Positions 1 to 6,816 of a DNA stretch of 11,138 bases are shown one piece after another (the first letter of the stretch is position 1; each line of letters opens with the position of its first letter). This DNA comes from Nitrososphaeraceae archaeon (GTDB taxonomy: Archaea > Thermoproteota > Nitrososphaeria > Nitrososphaerales > Nitrososphaeraceae): contig JAICQW010000046.1 of the NCBI GenBank assembly GCA_025937665.1, positions 1-11,138 of the forward strand. Reading direction: 5' to 3'. Below the pieces are notes generated by a model. The model saw only the letters and a program-made list of their open reading frames with translations. It searched no databases and was not told the DNA's origin. Position numbers and translations under genes: made by a program.

Positions 1-1023
1 AAATCTACCGTTTTTTCTGAAGTTCATCAAGTCAAGTGGACGGCACGAGGGATGGTAGGCATTCCTTACTACTACCATTGTGTCAAAAAACAGATTCAAG
101 AGTTAGTGAGACAGATTAGACCAGAAATAGTACACGCTCATAATATTGGTTCTGCTAAAATCTCACTTGATCTAGGCCTTCCTGTAGTCTTTGACGATCA
201 TGAGTATTTTGCGATGCTCTCGCGAGTCAATGCAGAGAATCTCAAAATTCAAAATTTTCAGAATTCAGAATCCGGATTCGTCAAGTTCAAAAAAAACTTG
301 AAGTTGTCATTCATTTCTCGACAAAGCATTTCTAACTGGACAAGGTGGGAGCAGGAGTTGGTCCGTTCAGTACCAACTATAACTGTTTCAGAACAGATTG
401 CACAAGAGCTACAAAAGTTTGCTGAGGAGAAAACGGAAAATATAATCGTTGTACCTAACTTTCCTCTACAAGAAGAGCAAGCATCATTCAAAGAACCACG
501 GCAACATGCGGAACCTACTTGTGTCTATGCAGGAGGAGATAGTAAGCATAAAAAAGTTACTAACCGTGATATCTCTGGATTAACCAATTTATTTATGGAG
601 AACGATGTAGGTAATTTGACAATCATAGGGTGGGAGATACCAGAGACTGGTAAAAAATTCAAGGCTACCGGCTTCCTTTCAAGAGATAAAATGTTTTCCG
701 AGATGATTCAACATTCAATAGGATTGATACCTTGGAAGAAACATTGGTCCCATCCATTTTTGAACCCGAACAAGGCATACGAGTATGCCCATGCAGGATT
801 ATTTGTGATGCTGACTTCCGACATGAAATCTGTTATTACTATTTTAGGAGATAACTGCTTGCCATTTGATGATTATGATGACTTGGCTTCAAAATTATTG
901 TATTTTAAATCACACACTGATGAATTATACGAGAAAAGATTGCAAACATTCAACTTTGCCAGGAAAAATCTAATCTGGGAAAAAAATGAAAAAAAGATTT
1001 TGGATGCGTACAAACTAAGTTGA
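1..1023 (+). CDS. Glycosyltransferase, GT4/GT-B type (5' end outside window)
   Basis: Probable retaining GT-B glycosyltransferase that moves a sugar from a nucleotide donor to a glycan or lipid acceptor at the cytoplasmic side of the membrane. The frame is open to base 1, and the 17 codons before the ATG at 52 read like conserved protein, so that ATG is internal and the gene begins upstream. About 340 residues are visible. The GT4 N-domain shows 'IRPEIVHAHN' followed by 'PVVFDDHEYF', then 'TITVSEQIAQEL' leading into the inter-domain linker. The C-terminal Rossmann domain starts near 'CVYAGGD' and carries the donor-site element 'NPNKAYEYAHAGL', in the place of the EX7E region. The stop is TGA at 1021-1023. 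It converges on an asparagine-synthase-like gene, and a membrane GT-C-like gene lies beyond, which suggests a surface-glycan role. Donor and acceptor cannot be told from sequence. The family call is secure; the pathway is inferred. Confidence 0.85.
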   Translation, partial: KSTVFSEVHQVKWTARGMVGIPYYYHCVKKQIQELVRQIRPEIVHAHNIGSAKISLDLGLPVVFDDHEYFAMLSRVNAENLKIQNFQNSESGFVKFKKNLKLSFISRQSISNWTRWEQELVRSVPTITVSEQIAQELQKFAEEKTENIIVVPNFPLQEEQASFKEPRQHAEPTCVYAGGDSKHKKVTNRDISGLTNLFMENDVGNLTIIGWEIPETGKKFKATGFLSRDKMFSEMIQHSIGLIPWKKHWSHPFLNPNKAYEYAHAGLFVMLTSDMKSVITILGDNCLPFDDYDDLASKLLYFKSHTDELYEKRLQTFNFARKNLIWEKNEKKILDAYKLS

Positions 1024-1084
1024 TTTCTTTTATAACATTTCAGGACGTCTCGATTAGCTGCTCCTATTTAAAGTAAAGAATCTA

Positions 1085-1097
1085 AACAGAAAAAATA
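1085..1097 (-). terminator. Possible T-rich terminator of the asparagine-synthase-like gene
   Basis: The minus strand has a run of six T (plus-strand A at 1090-1095) about 17 nt past the TAA at 1112-1114. Archaeal transcription commonly stops at such T-runs without a hairpin. The 88-bp convergent spacer holds no other signal except a pyrimidine-rich stretch just after the plus-strand stop at 1021-1023. Confidence 0.3.
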
Positions 1098-1111
1098 CAT
1101 TAGCTGTAAGG

Positions 1112-2317
1112 TTACAAGGAAGATTTTGGGCTTAGTTCAAACGTAATGAACATTTTATACCATATTTCAAGACTTAACAATTGTAGCATTTTACTTATGT
1201 ATCTGGGATCACCCGTCTCTTCTATCCTTCTAATAGAACGGTCATAGAAATCGCTGCTTATGATTTTGTCACGAAAAACACTAGCATTAGACAAGGTAGA
1301 TATCACAATTTCCTTCGCACTACTTGTCCAAAGTTTTTTCAAATCCATTCCAAAACCTATTTTTGTATCTGATACATTCTTACTATCGAGTCCTGATAGT
1401 ATCTCTCTTAAGGGAATTTTTCCCATGTTACTTTCCTTGTTAAATTTGACTAATGGTGGAATTCTTAATGACATATCAATAATTTTATTATCTAAGATGG
1501 GTGAAATTCCCGATACTCCAAAATAATTAAAAAACTTGTAATTTGTAGGAACAAAATCATAAATTAGTTTACCATTGTAGTCAGCTAAGAAAACCTGGTC
1601 TAATGGGTCCAAATCATTGTCAAAATACGTTCTTAATAGTGAATATATTGAGGACCAATCAAACTTGATATTTTCTCCAAAAATTTTTTCTTGGTCCGGA
1701 ACCCAATCTCTCTCATGGCACTCTAAATAGTGAATAGTACGTTGTTTCCAATCGTCACCCTCATCAAGTAATTTTAGAAATTTAGTATATCTAAAAGTAT
1801 AGCCACCAAATAATTCGTCTCCTCCATCACCTGTAAATAAAATATCAGAATATTTTTTGGACTTTTCTATAAAGTAGTATTGATATAAATTCCATCTTGG
1901 TTCCTTAACAATACTGATTAAAAATGGTAGATCTTTAAGAGGATTATCTACCGTAACGTTATAGAAATCTGTATCTTTTGACTCAGCAATTTTCTTGGCA
2001 TAAGTTGCTTCACTTACTTCATCAAAACTTACAGAAATACATTTGATATTTAGACTTGGATATTCATCCCTTAATAATGCTAATATTAGATTTGAATCAA
2101 CACCAGTACTTAACGCAAGGGAAATTGTCTTTGGATTATGCTTTGAAATCGCAGTGCTTATTATTTTTCTGAGTTCCTTCTCTATGTCTTTTGATGATGG
2201 ATAGGTTCCATTTCTCTTGACCTTGACCTGTTCGGCAACAAGTTTGGGCACAGATGGTCCAACTTCTATGGTGGGATCATACCGCAAGGTGAGCGTGTTG
2301 CGAATATCAATCAACAA
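1112..2317 (-). CDS. Stand-alone asparagine synthase (ATP-pyrophosphatase) domain protein
   Basis: ATP-dependent amide-forming enzyme of the asparagine synthase C-domain family, which adenylates a carboxylate and replaces AMP with ammonia. In 401 residues the PP-loop is 'ALSTGVDS' (68-75; usually SGGxDS, so one Gly is Thr), the second ATP/PPi motif is 'TGDGGDELFGGY' (162-173), 'SPILDNKIIDM' (270-280) matches the AsnB 'PFLD' region, and 'KIPLRE' with 'TKIGFG' (about 298-321) matches the conserved C-terminal Lys/Arg region. The N-terminal Cys2 glutaminase domain of AsnB is absent: only about 65 residues precede the PP-loop, and none resembles an Ntn amidotransferase. The start is TTG at 2315-2317, since no ATG or GTG lies between it and the in-frame TAA at 2345-2347. 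Being next to glycosyltransferases, it may amidate a sugar acid, as the AsnB-like WbpS/WbmE proteins do in O-antigen loci, or it may make asparagine from free ammonia. Family sure, substrate open. Confidence 0.86.
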   Translation of the reverse strand: MLIDIRNTLTLRYDPTIEVGPSVPKLVAEQVKVKRNGTYPSSKDIEKELRKIISTAISKHNPKTISLALSTGVDSNLILALLRDEYPSLNIKCISVSFDEVSEATYAKKIAESKDTDFYNVTVDNPLKDLPFLISIVKEPRWNLYQYYFIEKSKKYSDILFTGDGGDELFGGYTFRYTKFLKLLDEGDDWKQRTIHYLECHERDWVPDQEKIFGENIKFDWSSIYSLLRTYFDNDLDPLDQVFLADYNGKLIYDFVPTNYKFFNYFGVSGISPILDNKIIDMSLRIPPLVKFNKESNMGKIPLREILSGLDSKNVSDTKIGFGMDLKKLWTSSAKEIVISTLSNASVFRDKIISSDFYDRSIRRIEETGDPRYISKMLQLLSLEIWYKMFITFELSPKSSL

Positions 2318-2338
2318 AAAAGTATGGTATTTCCCTAC

Positions 2339-2347
2339 AATAAATTA
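2339..2347 (-). promoter_or_regulatory. TATA-like box before the asparagine-synthase-like gene
   Basis: The minus strand reads TAATTTATT from 2347 to 2339, 22-30 nt upstream of the TTG start at 2317. That is the spacing expected for an archaeal TATA box driving a leaderless transcript, and it supports this TTG as the start. Confidence 0.4.
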
Positions 2348-2411
2348 CTTGGGATATCACGGTAAACTCTTCAATAATTCAACTAGCTGATACTACAACT
2401 CTACCCAGGCC

Positions 2412-2428
2412 ATTTGGCGGCGGCAAAT
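2412..2428. repeat. Small GC-rich inverted repeat in the divergent spacer
   Basis: ATTTG and CAAAT arms flank a GCGGCGG centre, standing out from AT-rich surroundings. Together with the palindrome at 2453-2462 it could be an operator or a short hairpin, but its role is unknown and it may be chance. Confidence 0.3.
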
Positions 2429-2452
2429 CAGCTGCCTAAATAACTACGCACT

Positions 2453-2462
2453 AGGAGCTCCT
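2453..2462. repeat. 10-bp perfect palindrome AGGAGCTCCT
   Basis: A perfect dyad, compatible with binding of a dimeric regulator. It is about 135 nt from the TTG of the left gene and about 225 nt from the ATG of the right gene, which is far for an archaeal operator. Function is unproven. Confidence 0.25.
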
Positions 2463-2635
2463 GAATTAGTAGGAAATCAAACAGAGCAATTAGCCTATCA
2501 TATCGACACTCTATTTTTAGATTTAAGCGAGCACCTGATAATCTGAGGCCTGTTTGAACAAGAAATCAAGTTGAAATAACGTCCTTTGCTTGAAAGAGTT
2601 ATCAAAAGATAGCATCTTTAAACCCATATCCAAAA

Positions 2636-2660
2636 TTTTTTAATAAGATCACGTTATACG
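2636..2660 (+). promoter_or_regulatory. Candidate TATA elements for the membrane glycosyltransferase gene
   Basis: Two AT-rich boxes precede the ATG at 2689: TTTTTTAATA at 2636-2645, which would give a leader of about 20 nt, and GTTATACG at 2653-2660, placed at -29 to -36 for a near-leaderless mRNA. There is no clear Shine-Dalgarno sequence before the ATG. The sequence alone does not decide which box is used. Confidence 0.4.
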
Positions 2661-2688
2661 AAATAAGCAAAACAGGCAAAATCAAGAT

Positions 2689-4155
2689 ATGAATAAGGTT
2701 CCCAAACTGCAAATAGCCAACATTATAACAAATAGTAAAAAATATCCCTATCTGATTGTATTTTCAGTAGCTATCTTTCTAAGACTTGTACCAGAATTAC
2801 TTGCCTTTCCTTATCCTATTGGATACGATGTAATAAATTACTATTTGCCAGTCATTAAGAATTTTGAAGATTACTGGCCCACAATTTCAAATCAATTCCC
2901 GTTTTATGTATCATTACTATATGCAATATCAGAAGTATTCAATTTTGAGCCAAGATTAGTTATTTCCGCTTCAATAATACTTGTCTTTGGATTTTTCTCA
3001 CTCGCTATTTTTTCAATTGGCAGGAATCTTTTACGTCTTGATAATTTACAAAGTATTTTTTTGTCAATATTTGTAATGTTTCAGATGGCGGTGCTGAGAA
3101 CCTCTTGGGATCTTCATAAAGACATGTTTGCCTTAACCTTTACTTTTTTCTCCCTATTATTAATTTCAAAAATTCCAAATATATCCAAGAAGTTGATTGC
3201 AATAACAGCTACTCTGAGTGTTATATCCGTTCTTGCGGACAGAATGATAGGTTTGCTCTTGTCCATAACTCTCATTGGTTCTTCTTTTGTGAAAAGGGAT
3301 AGAAATTTAGCTATTGCTGTGGGAATTGTAATTGTGATATTTGGTATATCAATTCAAGCAAATCATGACAATATCGGATACAACCTAAAAATGGCAGGAT
3401 CTAATAACTCAATTAATGTAATCTATAATCCGATAAATCTAATTGTTCTGTTTTTAGTAACCAATGCGTTTTTGTTACCTTCAGGTATAATAGGTTTTAT
3501 CAAATCAAAATTGATTATCTTCAAAATTCCTCTTTTAATTTCAGTAATTGGTTCATTTACATGGATAATCTTTCCAAACACATCTGCGTTCCTCCCAGAT
3601 AGATGGATTGTCATATTCAGCATTTTTCTTTCGTTGTTCTCAGGATATGGATTTATTACATTAATTGAAAATAGACGCATTGCATTTTTTAGCAGGAAAT
3701 TAAATAATTATTTGATTATTATCATTCCATTCATATTCTTGGGCTCAGCTTTTGCGGCAAGTCCAAATAATTCCTACGTCAACATATACGGAGCGTTTCA
3801 TCAATTTATAGGTCCCTATGGTCCGTTAACTATGCAGTATAATTCAATATCTTTACCTGAATCAAGATCATTGCAGTATGTAGTTGATTGGATAAATAAT
3901 GATACTAATACTGGGGAAGATTCAGTAATAATGGGTAGCAAACATTTGAGAGGGTGGATGGATCTTGAGCTAAAAGAAAGAACATTTCTATTTGCTGATA
4001 ATAATACCAATCTTTTAGCGTCAAACAAATATGGTGAATTGTACTTGTTAGAATTAATTTCGAGGCAGTCAACTCAAATACCTGAGAATTATCTGCAGGA
4101 GTTAGCTTACAAAATTACAGATTTTTCCATTTATCGACTGAAGCTGATTAAATAA
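2689..4155 (+). CDS. Multi-pass membrane protein, probable GT-C-type glycosyltransferase
   Basis: Integral membrane protein of 488 residues with about ten or eleven hydrophobic segments, for example near 21-39, 93-114, 119-134, 143-160, 170-200, 208-222, 249-274, 279-297, 305-325 and 341-360. After the first segment comes a loop with 'GYDVINYYLP' (45-54, acidic D47), the position where PMT/ArnT/oligosaccharyltransferase-like GT-C enzymes keep their catalytic Asp. Such enzymes use a polyprenyl-phosphate sugar on the outer face of the membrane. The final 110 or so residues are hydrophilic and probably form an external soluble domain, again GT-C-like. The ATG at 2689 is chosen because the first membrane segment follows at normal distance and candidate TATA boxes precede it; the stop is TAA at 4153-4155. 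A polysaccharide polymerase or another polytopic glycan protein cannot be excluded. The topology is firm; the enzyme class is inferred from layout and the loop motif. Confidence 0.6.
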   Translation: MNKVPKLQIANIITNSKKYPYLIVFSVAIFLRLVPELLAFPYPIGYDVINYYLPVIKNFEDYWPTISNQFPFYVSLLYAISEVFNFEPRLVISASIILVFGFFSLAIFSIGRNLLRLDNLQSIFLSIFVMFQMAVLRTSWDLHKDMFALTFTFFSLLLISKIPNISKKLIAITATLSVISVLADRMIGLLLSITLIGSSFVKRDRNLAIAVGIVIVIFGISIQANHDNIGYNLKMAGSNNSINVIYNPINLIVLFLVTNAFLLPSGIIGFIKSKLIIFKIPLLISVIGSFTWIIFPNTSAFLPDRWIVIFSIFLSLFSGYGFITLIENRRIAFFSRKLNNYLIIIIPFIFLGSAFAASPNNSYVNIYGAFHQFIGPYGPLTMQYNSISLPESRSLQYVVDWINNDTNTGEDSVIMGSKHLRGWMDLELKERTFLFADNNTNLLASNKYGELYLLELISRQSTQIPENYLQELAYKITDFSIYRLKLIK

Positions 4156-4157
4156 AA

Positions 4158-4216
4158 TCAATTCAACTGAATCGTGTGCAAATAACATGAACTCTGTAAT
4201 ATGATTATTGAATTGA
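4158..4216. terminator. Inverted repeat between convergent genes, weak terminator candidate
   Basis: TCAATTCAA at 4158-4166 pairs perfectly with TTGAATTGA at 4208-4216 across a 41-nt loop. It lies in the 80-bp spacer where the membrane protein gene and the lyase gene converge. The loop is long for a terminator. Confidence 0.25.
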
Positions 4217-4220
4217 ATAT

Positions 4221-4233
4221 TCCAATTTTTGGA
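4221..4233. terminator. Small hairpin TCCAA-TTT-TTGGA beside the lyase stop codon
   Basis: A 5-bp perfect stem with a 3-nt loop lies immediately past the minus-strand stop (TAA at 4236-4238), inside the convergent spacer. It is a weak hairpin that may help end one or both transcripts. Confidence 0.25.
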
Positions 4234-4235
4234 TG

Positions 4236-5108
4236 TTAGCTCTGGTATTTCTCTTCCATTTTCATGAATTTTGATAATTCAACAAGCTCATTGAATTCGT
4301 TAAAGTCAAGCATTGTATCCCTGGAATTTTTTGTCGAGCCATTTTTCTTGAGGTCCGTTAATATTCTCTTCATGGCAAATGCAGATCCGTACAATCCAGA
4401 AAGCGGAAACACCACCATGCTATAGCCCATAGATTTAAGCTCATTTGCAGAAAAAGTCGGAGTTATGCCATTTTCTATCATGTTGGCCAACAGAGGTGCT
4501 TCGATTTTCTTTGGAATTTCTCGAAGCTCCTCTTCTGACTGTGGGGCCTCCACAAAGACAACATCCGCTCCTTCTTTGTAGTACATTTTGCCTCTTTCTA
4601 TTGCTTCGTCAAGACCTAATGGAGCTCGGGCATCTGTTCTTGCTACAATTGTGAACTCACTGTTGGCGGATGATGCAATAGCTGCTCGAAGTTTTTGTAT
4701 GTAATCATCAGAAGAAATCACTTCTTTGCCTCGCATATGGCCACACCTTTTTGGCCAAACTTGGTCCTCAAGGAAAATTCCAGCTCCACCACATGCAATT
4801 AAATCGCCTACTAGTTTCCAAACAGTAAGCGGGTTACCATATCCAGTGTCAACATCGACTATTACTGGAACATCAACTGCCCTGATTATCCTTCTTGCAT
4901 TCTCAATATTTTCACCTGCATTCAAAAACCCAAAATCTGGCAATCCCAACAGGGAAGCAGCGGACCCATATCCTGTTTGAAACATTGCCTCAAATCCAAC
5001 ATGTTGTGCGATTCTGGCACTTAACGCATCAAACACGCCAGGAAGAACAATAATGTCATCTCTTTTTTTTATTTTTTCCTTTAGTGCCTTTCGCTTATCC
5101 AAATTCAT
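4236..5108 (-). CDS. Isocitrate lyase/PEP mutase superfamily C-C lyase (methylisocitrate lyase-like)
   Basis: Cytoplasmic Mg2+-dependent enzyme of the isocitrate lyase/PEP mutase superfamily, which cleaves or decarboxylates 2-hydroxy or 2-oxo diacids through an enolate. Its 290 residues fit the short PrpB/oxaloacetate decarboxylase class rather than the longer (over 400 aa) isocitrate lyases. Visible active-site elements are 'QTGYGSA' (44-50), D58, the Mg2+ motif 'VDVDTGYG' (D85, D87), E114 in 'FLEDQ', the lyase signature 'KRCGH' (120-124, C122 the likely acid/base), and 'ARTDA' (156-160). The Cys signature marks a lyase and argues against PEP mutase or phosphonopyruvate hydrolase. Candidate substrates are 2-methylisocitrate, oxaloacetate or 2,3-dimethylmalate, and sequence alone does not choose. 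No propionate-cycle partner (PrpC, PrpD) is in the window. ATG start; an AT box lies 21-30 nt upstream; the zinc-ribbon gene ends 33 bp away on the same strand. Confidence 0.88.
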   Translation of the reverse strand: MNLDKRKALKEKIKKRDDIIVLPGVFDALSARIAQHVGFEAMFQTGYGSAASLLGLPDFGFLNAGENIENARRIIRAVDVPVIVDVDTGYGNPLTVWKLVGDLIACGGAGIFLEDQVWPKRCGHMRGKEVISSDDYIQKLRAAIASSANSEFTIVARTDARAPLGLDEAIERGKMYYKEGADVVFVEAPQSEEELREIPKKIEAPLLANMIENGITPTFSANELKSMGYSMVVFPLSGLYGSAFAMKRILTDLKKNGSTKNSRDTMLDFNEFNELVELSKFMKMEEKYQS

Positions 5109-5128
5109 GACTTTGTGAAAGTTACAGA

Positions 5129-5138
5129 TTTATTTATT
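5129..5138 (-). promoter_or_regulatory. TATA-like box before the lyase gene
   Basis: The minus strand reads AATAAATAAA from 5138 to 5129, at -21 to -30 from the ATG at 5108. It sits just past the stop of the upstream zinc-ribbon gene and suggests an own, leaderless transcript for the lyase. Confidence 0.4.
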
Positions 5139-5141
5139 CAT

Positions 5142-5315
5142 TCATTCTAATGCTTGTTCGTTGTCCCGTTCAGTTATTTCATATAAACCATCTGGTAGGG
5201 TATTTAGTTTGATTTTGCAATTTCTACATTCATAGTAGTCAATGTCATGATTGTGAACTATGGAACCATTTAGCCATACCATCAATGTACCGCATTGCGG
5301 GCAATTCATTGTCAT
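5142..5315 (-). CDS. Small zinc-ribbon protein, 57 aa
   Basis: Short gene on the minus strand, in the gap between the M20 peptidase and lyase genes. From the ATG at 5313-5315 it encodes 57 residues beginning 'MTMNCPQCGTLMVW' and ending '...NEQALE' at TGA (5142-5144). A second ATG at 5307-5309 would give 55. Two cysteine pairs, 'CPQCG' near the start and 'CRNCK' about 25 residues later, form a classic zinc-ribbon knuckle pair, with a 'DYYEC' strand before the second pair. The tail is acidic. Such mini zinc ribbons in archaea are often general nucleic-acid or protein adaptors; no specific role can be given. The first ATG is preferred because AAATAAATAATA lies 24-35 nt upstream, as for a leaderless gene. 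The four cysteines, the proper start and the fitting promoter box make a chance frame unlikely. Confidence 0.75.
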   Translation of the reverse strand: MTMNCPQCGTLMVWLNGSIVHNHDIDYYECRNCKIKLNTLPDGLYEITERDNEQALE

Positions 5316-5338
5316 TATATTGGATTAATCAATTTCAC

Positions 5339-5350
5339 TATTATTTATTT
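5339..5350 (-). promoter_or_regulatory. TATA-like box before the zinc-ribbon gene
   Basis: The minus strand reads AAATAAATAATA from 5350 to 5339, at -24 to -35 from the ATG at 5315. This spacing supports the longer (57 aa) start and independent transcription. Confidence 0.45.
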
Positions 5351-5372
5351 GAATAGAAGTATGTATTGTCAG

Positions 5373-6752
5373 TCAGTTGGCTACGGTATTGCCAAATTTC
5401 TCCATTATAACACCGATACATCTTGTTGTCTTTTTGAGCAAGTCTATGCGAACAAACTCATTTGGAGAATGAATTCTGCTGTATTTGTAAGTGCAACCAA
5501 AGCTTACACATGGACATCCCAGAATATTATTGAAATACCACATAGGTCCTGTTCCAGCAGAAGAAACACTCTTGACAGCTTGTCCATATTCCTCGATAGC
5601 AGAGTCTACGACCAATTTTACAAAGTTGTCATTTAACGGTATTCTACAAGCAGGCTCGCCACTTAAAAATTTCAAATGTATGTCTTTGAATCCATTATTA
5701 TCAAGATGTTCCCTTAACAGTTGGAATTGTTTCTGAGGCATCATATCAGGTACGAGTCTAAAGTCAAGTTTTGCCATTGCAATACTGGGCAAGACAGTCT
5801 TCGAACCCTCTCCAATGTAGCCTGAGAACAACCCACTAATATTAGATGTTACACCTCCGACGTTAGCCTTTTTTGTTTCGTCTATATCATTTTCATTGAA
5901 TACATGGGTTAGTCCATAATTCTTTTTAAAACTTGGCAGGTCAAATTCCTCCTGTCTGATACACTCAAGTTCTTCAAGGGAAAAATCTCGAATATCGTTA
6001 TTCCAATTCTTGATCTTAATTTTACCATTCTCATCCCGGATGGTTTTAAGAGCGTGAACAAGACGCCAGGCAGGATTTTCAACCAACGCTGCCAAACTGG
6101 AATGAAGATCCGCGTTTGCACACTTTGCATGTAATTCCACACAAAGTAATCCTTTCATTCCAAGACTGATAATCGGTCTTTCGTGTTCGTCTATGTAGCC
6201 AAATTCCCAAATAGTAGCGTCGCAAGAAAATTTTTCTCGATACTTCGATAGATACTGTTCAAGATGAGAGCTACCTATTTCCTCTTCACCTTCAACTAGG
6301 AACTTTACATTACAAGGAACATCCCCTGTTTCATTGAGGAAATATTCTACTGCCTTGATACGCGTTATTAATTCCCCTTTATCATCGGAAGCGCCTCTTC
6401 CATAGATAAAATTCCCATCAATTTTACCACTAAAAGGATCATCATGCCAAAGCTCGATGGGTTCCGCAGGTTGTACATCGTAATGGTTATAAAATAGAAT
6501 TGTCTTTCCATTTGGATTACTTTTGGATTTTACTTCCCCATATACAATTGGAGAAACTTGTTCTGAATTACCATCTAATTTTAGTAACTCTGCAGATATT
6601 CCAGAATCAGACATGATTTTGCAAACTAACTCTGCACATTTTGTCATGGTCAATTGTTTCTTTGCAGAGACGCTTGGGACCCGAATTAGTTGTTGCAGCT
6701 GCGATGTGAGTCTCTCAATATCAGAATCAACCCTTGATGCAATTAGTGTCAA
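5373..6752 (-). CDS. M20 family metallopeptidase (dipeptidase/ArgE/DapE type)
   Basis: Cytoplasmic di-zinc hydrolase of peptidase family M20, cutting dipeptides or N-acyl amino acids. In 459 residues the hallmarks are 'FYNHYDVQP' (H90 ligand, D92), 'GRGASDDKG' (118-126, bridging Asp D123), 'EGEEEIGS' (154-161, catalytic Glu and Glu ligand), the dimerisation-domain 'ADLHSS' (214-219) and the last ligand H428 in 'IHSPNE'. Length and motifs fit the carnosinase-like/dipeptidase branch better than the shorter DapE or ArgE enzymes (about 375-400 aa). The ORF opens with TTG at 6750-6752; an in-frame TGA lies just upstream and the next ATG (M36) would remove the conserved 'LIRVPSVSA' helix, so TTG is accepted. 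An ATATTTAAT box lies 28-36 nt upstream. It is separated by 64 bp from the oxidoreductase gene and by 57 bp from the zinc-ribbon gene, both on the same strand. No substrate is evident from context. Confidence 0.92.
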   Translation of the reverse strand: MTLIASRVDSDIERLTSQLQQLIRVPSVSAKKQLTMTKCAELVCKIMSDSGISAELLKLDGNSEQVSPIVYGEVKSKSNPNGKTILFYNHYDVQPAEPIELWHDDPFSGKIDGNFIYGRGASDDKGELITRIKAVEYFLNETGDVPCNVKFLVEGEEEIGSSHLEQYLSKYREKFSCDATIWEFGYIDEHERPIISLGMKGLLCVELHAKCANADLHSSLAALVENPAWRLVHALKTIRDENGKIKIKNWNNDIRDFSLEELECIRQEEFDLPSFKKNYGLTHVFNENDIDETKKANVGGVTSNISGLFSGYIGEGSKTVLPSIAMAKLDFRLVPDMMPQKQFQLLREHLDNNGFKDIHLKFLSGEPACRIPLNDNFVKLVVDSAIEEYGQAVKSVSSAGTGPMWYFNNILGCPCVSFGCTYKYSRIHSPNEFVRIDLLKKTTRCIGVIMEKFGNTVAN

Positions 6753-6779
6753 ATCAGCATAAAATCAAATGAACATGAA

Positions 6780-6788
6780 ATTAAATAT
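6780..6788 (-). promoter_or_regulatory. TATA-like box before the M20 peptidase gene
   Basis: The minus strand reads ATATTTAAT from 6788 to 6780, at -28 to -36 from the TTG at 6752, predicting a leader of zero to a few nt. It lies in the 64-bp spacer after the oxidoreductase gene and argues against simple co-transcription. Confidence 0.42.
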
Positions 6789-6816
6789 TCTGTTTAGAAA
6801 ATCACATACGACAATG

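Larger units (their letters stand above)
2318..2688. other. 371-bp divergent intergenic region
   Basis: This spacer separates the divergent asparagine-synthase-like and membrane glycosyltransferase genes, so both promoters should lie in it. It contains two small GC-rich dyads: ATTTG-GCGGCGG-CAAAT at 2412-2428 and the perfect 10-bp palindrome AGGAGCTCCT at 2453-2462. A frame without an ATG (2391-2546, plus strand) reads as protein-like but has no recognisable match. No tRNA, transposase remnant or known small RNA was recognised. Confidence 0.6.

Noticed and set aside
52..1023. A complete glycosyltransferase starting with ATG at 52
   Set aside because: Codons 1-17 of the open frame look like coding sequence and the GT4 N-domain would otherwise lack its first strands.
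2391..2546. Plus-strand 51-codon open frame in the divergent spacer as a gene
   Set aside because: It has no ATG, GTG or TTG suited as a start near its beginning and no recognised motif. A frame this long is expected by chance in a few hundred bases.
2318..2688. tRNA or other structured RNA in the spacer
   Set aside because: No T-loop-like GGTTCGAATCC element, no 7-bp acceptor pairing and no archaeal box motifs were found.
5295..5636. Plus-strand 113-residue frame with several Cys
   Set aside because: It overlaps the M20 peptidase 3' end, the promoter of the zinc-ribbon gene and its start on the other strand. It shows no domain-like pattern.
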